Source: CAYRWR01 sp964428015
GTDB taxonomy: Bacteria > Spirochaetota > Brevinematia > Brevinematales > CAYRWR01
Reading direction: 5' to 3'
Length of the DNA stretch: 64,000 bases
Assembly (NCBI GenBank): GCA_964428015.1
Contig: CAYRWR010000001.1
Coordinates: 239,145-303,144, forward strand
Of this stretch, positions 62,691-64,000 are shown piece by piece. The notes below the pieces were generated by a model. It did not search any database, had not been told where the DNA came from, and was given only the letters and a program-made list of their open reading frames with translations. The number at the start of each line of letters is the position of its first letter. The first letter of the stretch is position 1. Both the position numbers and the translations under genes were made by a program.

Positions 62691-63956
62691 TTATTTTTTT
62701 AGAAATAGGTCAATAATACTTTTATCAATTCCGCGGTTTCGGCAGACAGCCTGAAAAAACAACCCGCTATTTTTAAGCTTGATTTTGTTTTTTTCTAATT
62801 CGACTTCAGATAATCCGGTACGATTTATCACGGAATTCTTCACATCAAATAACGAATAATAGTGGAATCTACGCAAATCAATCCCGTCCTTTATCATATC
62901 CCGTACTACACTCAAATGATCATAAATATAGCGTGTACGGAATACATCTCCCTGGTCCGAAGTGCCATTTGACATCACAAATAAGGGAAGAAGATACTTT
63001 TTGTACCATTGTCCGCCTACTTTTTTTAAGCCTTCAGGATCCATTTGCTGGTCTTCATCATCCTGCAATGTTCCCTCTGTCAAAAAACCACGCGAAAACT
63101 GATTTCGATAGGACCAGTCAAATATCCTGGTCTCTGACCCAAAATAGGCAAGCCCGATATAATCACAATAGCGGGGTACACCATCAGATTTCTCCATACC
63201 CAGAGGAAAAATACGATTCCCTTCTAGCATACCGGCCAGGAAGATATCCTGATGCATCCTTTGGTATACTTTGAGGGCAAATCTGTCCAACCAGCCGGTT
63301 TGTGCAGATTTTAAGTGCCTGGCCCGGATTACAGGCGCGAGACGGGTATCTTCTTTCCCCATTAGTTTCCGGATATTATGCACCATGAGATATGTCCGGA
63401 CATGAGCTTCAATGAGATTGTTAACACTTTTTAAATAGCGGGACCAGGTGGGCGGATTTTCTTCCAAAGAGAATACTGTCTTTAACACCTGATCCGGGTC
63501 GTCGATACTTACCCATTCACTTACCACATCACCCAGCTGATGAGCTATGTGCTCTGCATATTTTTCAAATATTTCAGGTGATTCCGGACTATTCCAGGAG
63601 CCCATGTCCTGAAACCAGGCTGGATGATTATTATGATACAGTCCCAACAGGACTTTCACGCCGGATTTCCGCAGTTGAATTATAGATTCCCTGATAGTTT
63701 TCAGGCTATTATGGTCATACAGTCCCGGTTCAGGCTCAATAGATCCCCAATCCAGGCAGTAATAATAGCTTTGCAGACGCATTTTCTTAATCAGCTGCAC
63801 ATCATCGCTGCTCAGCACATGATGGAACTGTGAGACTACAGGTGAGAATCCCTGTAAAGAGTTTTTTTTAGATTTAGCCGGTACAATAGAAAAAACAGCT
63901 GACGCGGAATCCGCACAGCCTAATAACAGAGTGTCAGGCAGATCAAAGCCCTTCAT
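62691..63956 (-). CDS. Glycoside hydrolase family 1-fold pseudoenzyme
   Basis: A 421-residue protein behind GGAGGGGAAAA. GH1 landmarks are present in order: SYYYCLDWGSIEPEPGLYDH (RxxxEWxRIEPxxG), LLGLYHNNHPAWFQDMGSW, EKYAEHIAHQLGDVVSEWVSIDDP, YCDYIGLAYFGS, and a late DGIDLRRFHYYSLFDVKN. The acid/base site TxNEP is SIDDP (Asp153) and the nucleophile site ITENG is VMSNG (Ser329), so both catalytic glutamates are gone. It is shorter than usual (about 450). It is probably a sugar-binding or regulatory protein, not a beta-glucosidase. The upstream context is outside the window. Confidence 0.78.
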   Translation of the reverse strand: MKGFDLPDTLLLGCADSASAVFSIVPAKSKKNSLQGFSPVVSQFHHVLSSDDVQLIKKMRLQSYYYCLDWGSIEPEPGLYDHNSLKTIRESIIQLRKSGVKVLLGLYHNNHPAWFQDMGSWNSPESPEIFEKYAEHIAHQLGDVVSEWVSIDDPDQVLKTVFSLEENPPTWSRYLKSVNNLIEAHVRTYLMVHNIRKLMGKEDTRLAPVIRARHLKSAQTGWLDRFALKVYQRMHQDIFLAGMLEGNRIFPLGMEKSDGVPRYCDYIGLAYFGSETRIFDWSYRNQFSRGFLTEGTLQDDEDQQMDPEGLKKVGGQWYKKYLLPLFVMSNGTSDQGDVFRTRYIYDHLSVVRDMIKDGIDLRRFHYYSLFDVKNSVINRTGLSEVELEKNKIKLKNSGLFFQAVCRNRGIDKSIIDLFLKK

Positions 63957-64000
63957 TTTTCCCCTCCATTGTATAAATATTTTAGCAGTATTAAGGGTTT

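Overview
The window is about 64 kb of bacterial DNA of moderate GC. It is densely packed, with short intergenic gaps, many translationally coupled gene pairs (ATGA-type overlaps), clear Shine-Dalgarno sites and simple hairpin terminators. The organism has an outer membrane (a PQQ-propeller/OmpA-domain protein and a beta-barrel protein) and many lipoproteins. It has E. coli-type class I aldolase FbaB, the MEP isoprenoid enzyme IspH, a PTS enzyme I, class II fumarase and ECF sigma factors. A 7TM-DISM/SpoIIE phosphatase, CotH-type lipoproteins and abundant secreted proteins of unknown function would fit a member of the Spirochaetota. That placement is an inference from gene content only, since no rRNA or other phylogenetic marker was compared. 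I see no CRISPR array, insertion sequence, integrase or phage gene.

Layout. 1-4.2 kb: end of ptsI, a DJ-1/PfpI lipoprotein, fbaB, and ttcA with a small thioredoxin-fold partner. 4.3-14.9 kb: the first copy of a GC-rich dispersed repeat, an SH3b protein, a three-gene ABC-2 transporter, a large lipoprotein hydrolase, and a membrane-anchored LuxR-type regulator divergent from a small secreted protein that has a textbook sigma-54 promoter. A quinone reductase, a DUF1858 protein and the second repeat copy follow. 15-20 kb: a TPR protein and murD, a 7TM-DISM/SpoIIE phosphatase, pnuC. 20.1-26.3 kb: a tightly coupled five-gene cassette of a MoxR AAA+ ATPase, a protein with a helical N-terminus and beta-rich C-terminus, a zinc-metallopeptidase/vWA protein, a helical protein and a PaaK-like adenylate-forming enzyme. 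This is the strongest candidate for a poorly described system in the window.

26.3-38.7 kb: a PIN-PhoH protein, a DUF2141 protein, a polyprenyl synthase facing ispH, an esterase, a two-lobed aspartic-protease-like lipoprotein, tRNA-Val(GAC), an M23 peptidase, a large secreted protein, a TetR-TerB fusion with its own promoter, operator and internal start, and fumC. 38.7-45 kb: a CotH lipoprotein, an orphan XylH-like sugar permease, and a zur/fur-znuA-znuC-znuB operon behind a perfect 7-1-7 operator. 45-50.4 kb: a YfbK-type vWA lipoprotein, the third repeat copy, a lipoprotein of unknown function, the PQQ/OmpA protein. 50.5-54.2 kb: an aminotransferase and a Cache-GGDEF-EAL protein.

54.3-61.3 kb: two ECF sigma modules flank mutM. 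One pairs the sigma factor with a membrane-anchored YfbK paralogue that has lost its MIDAS residues. The other is a five-gene operon with an anti-sigma-like protein carrying a glycogen-binding (AMPK1-CBM-like) domain, two secreted proteins and a beta-barrel protein. 61.4-64 kb: a Crp/Fnr regulator divergent from a one-cluster ferredoxin, a small protein, and a GH1-fold protein lacking both catalytic glutamates.

Common themes are cell-envelope sensing, metal and nutrient uptake, and secreted proteins. Alternative start codons (TTG or GTG) are chosen in several genes because a good ribosome binding site lies in front of them.
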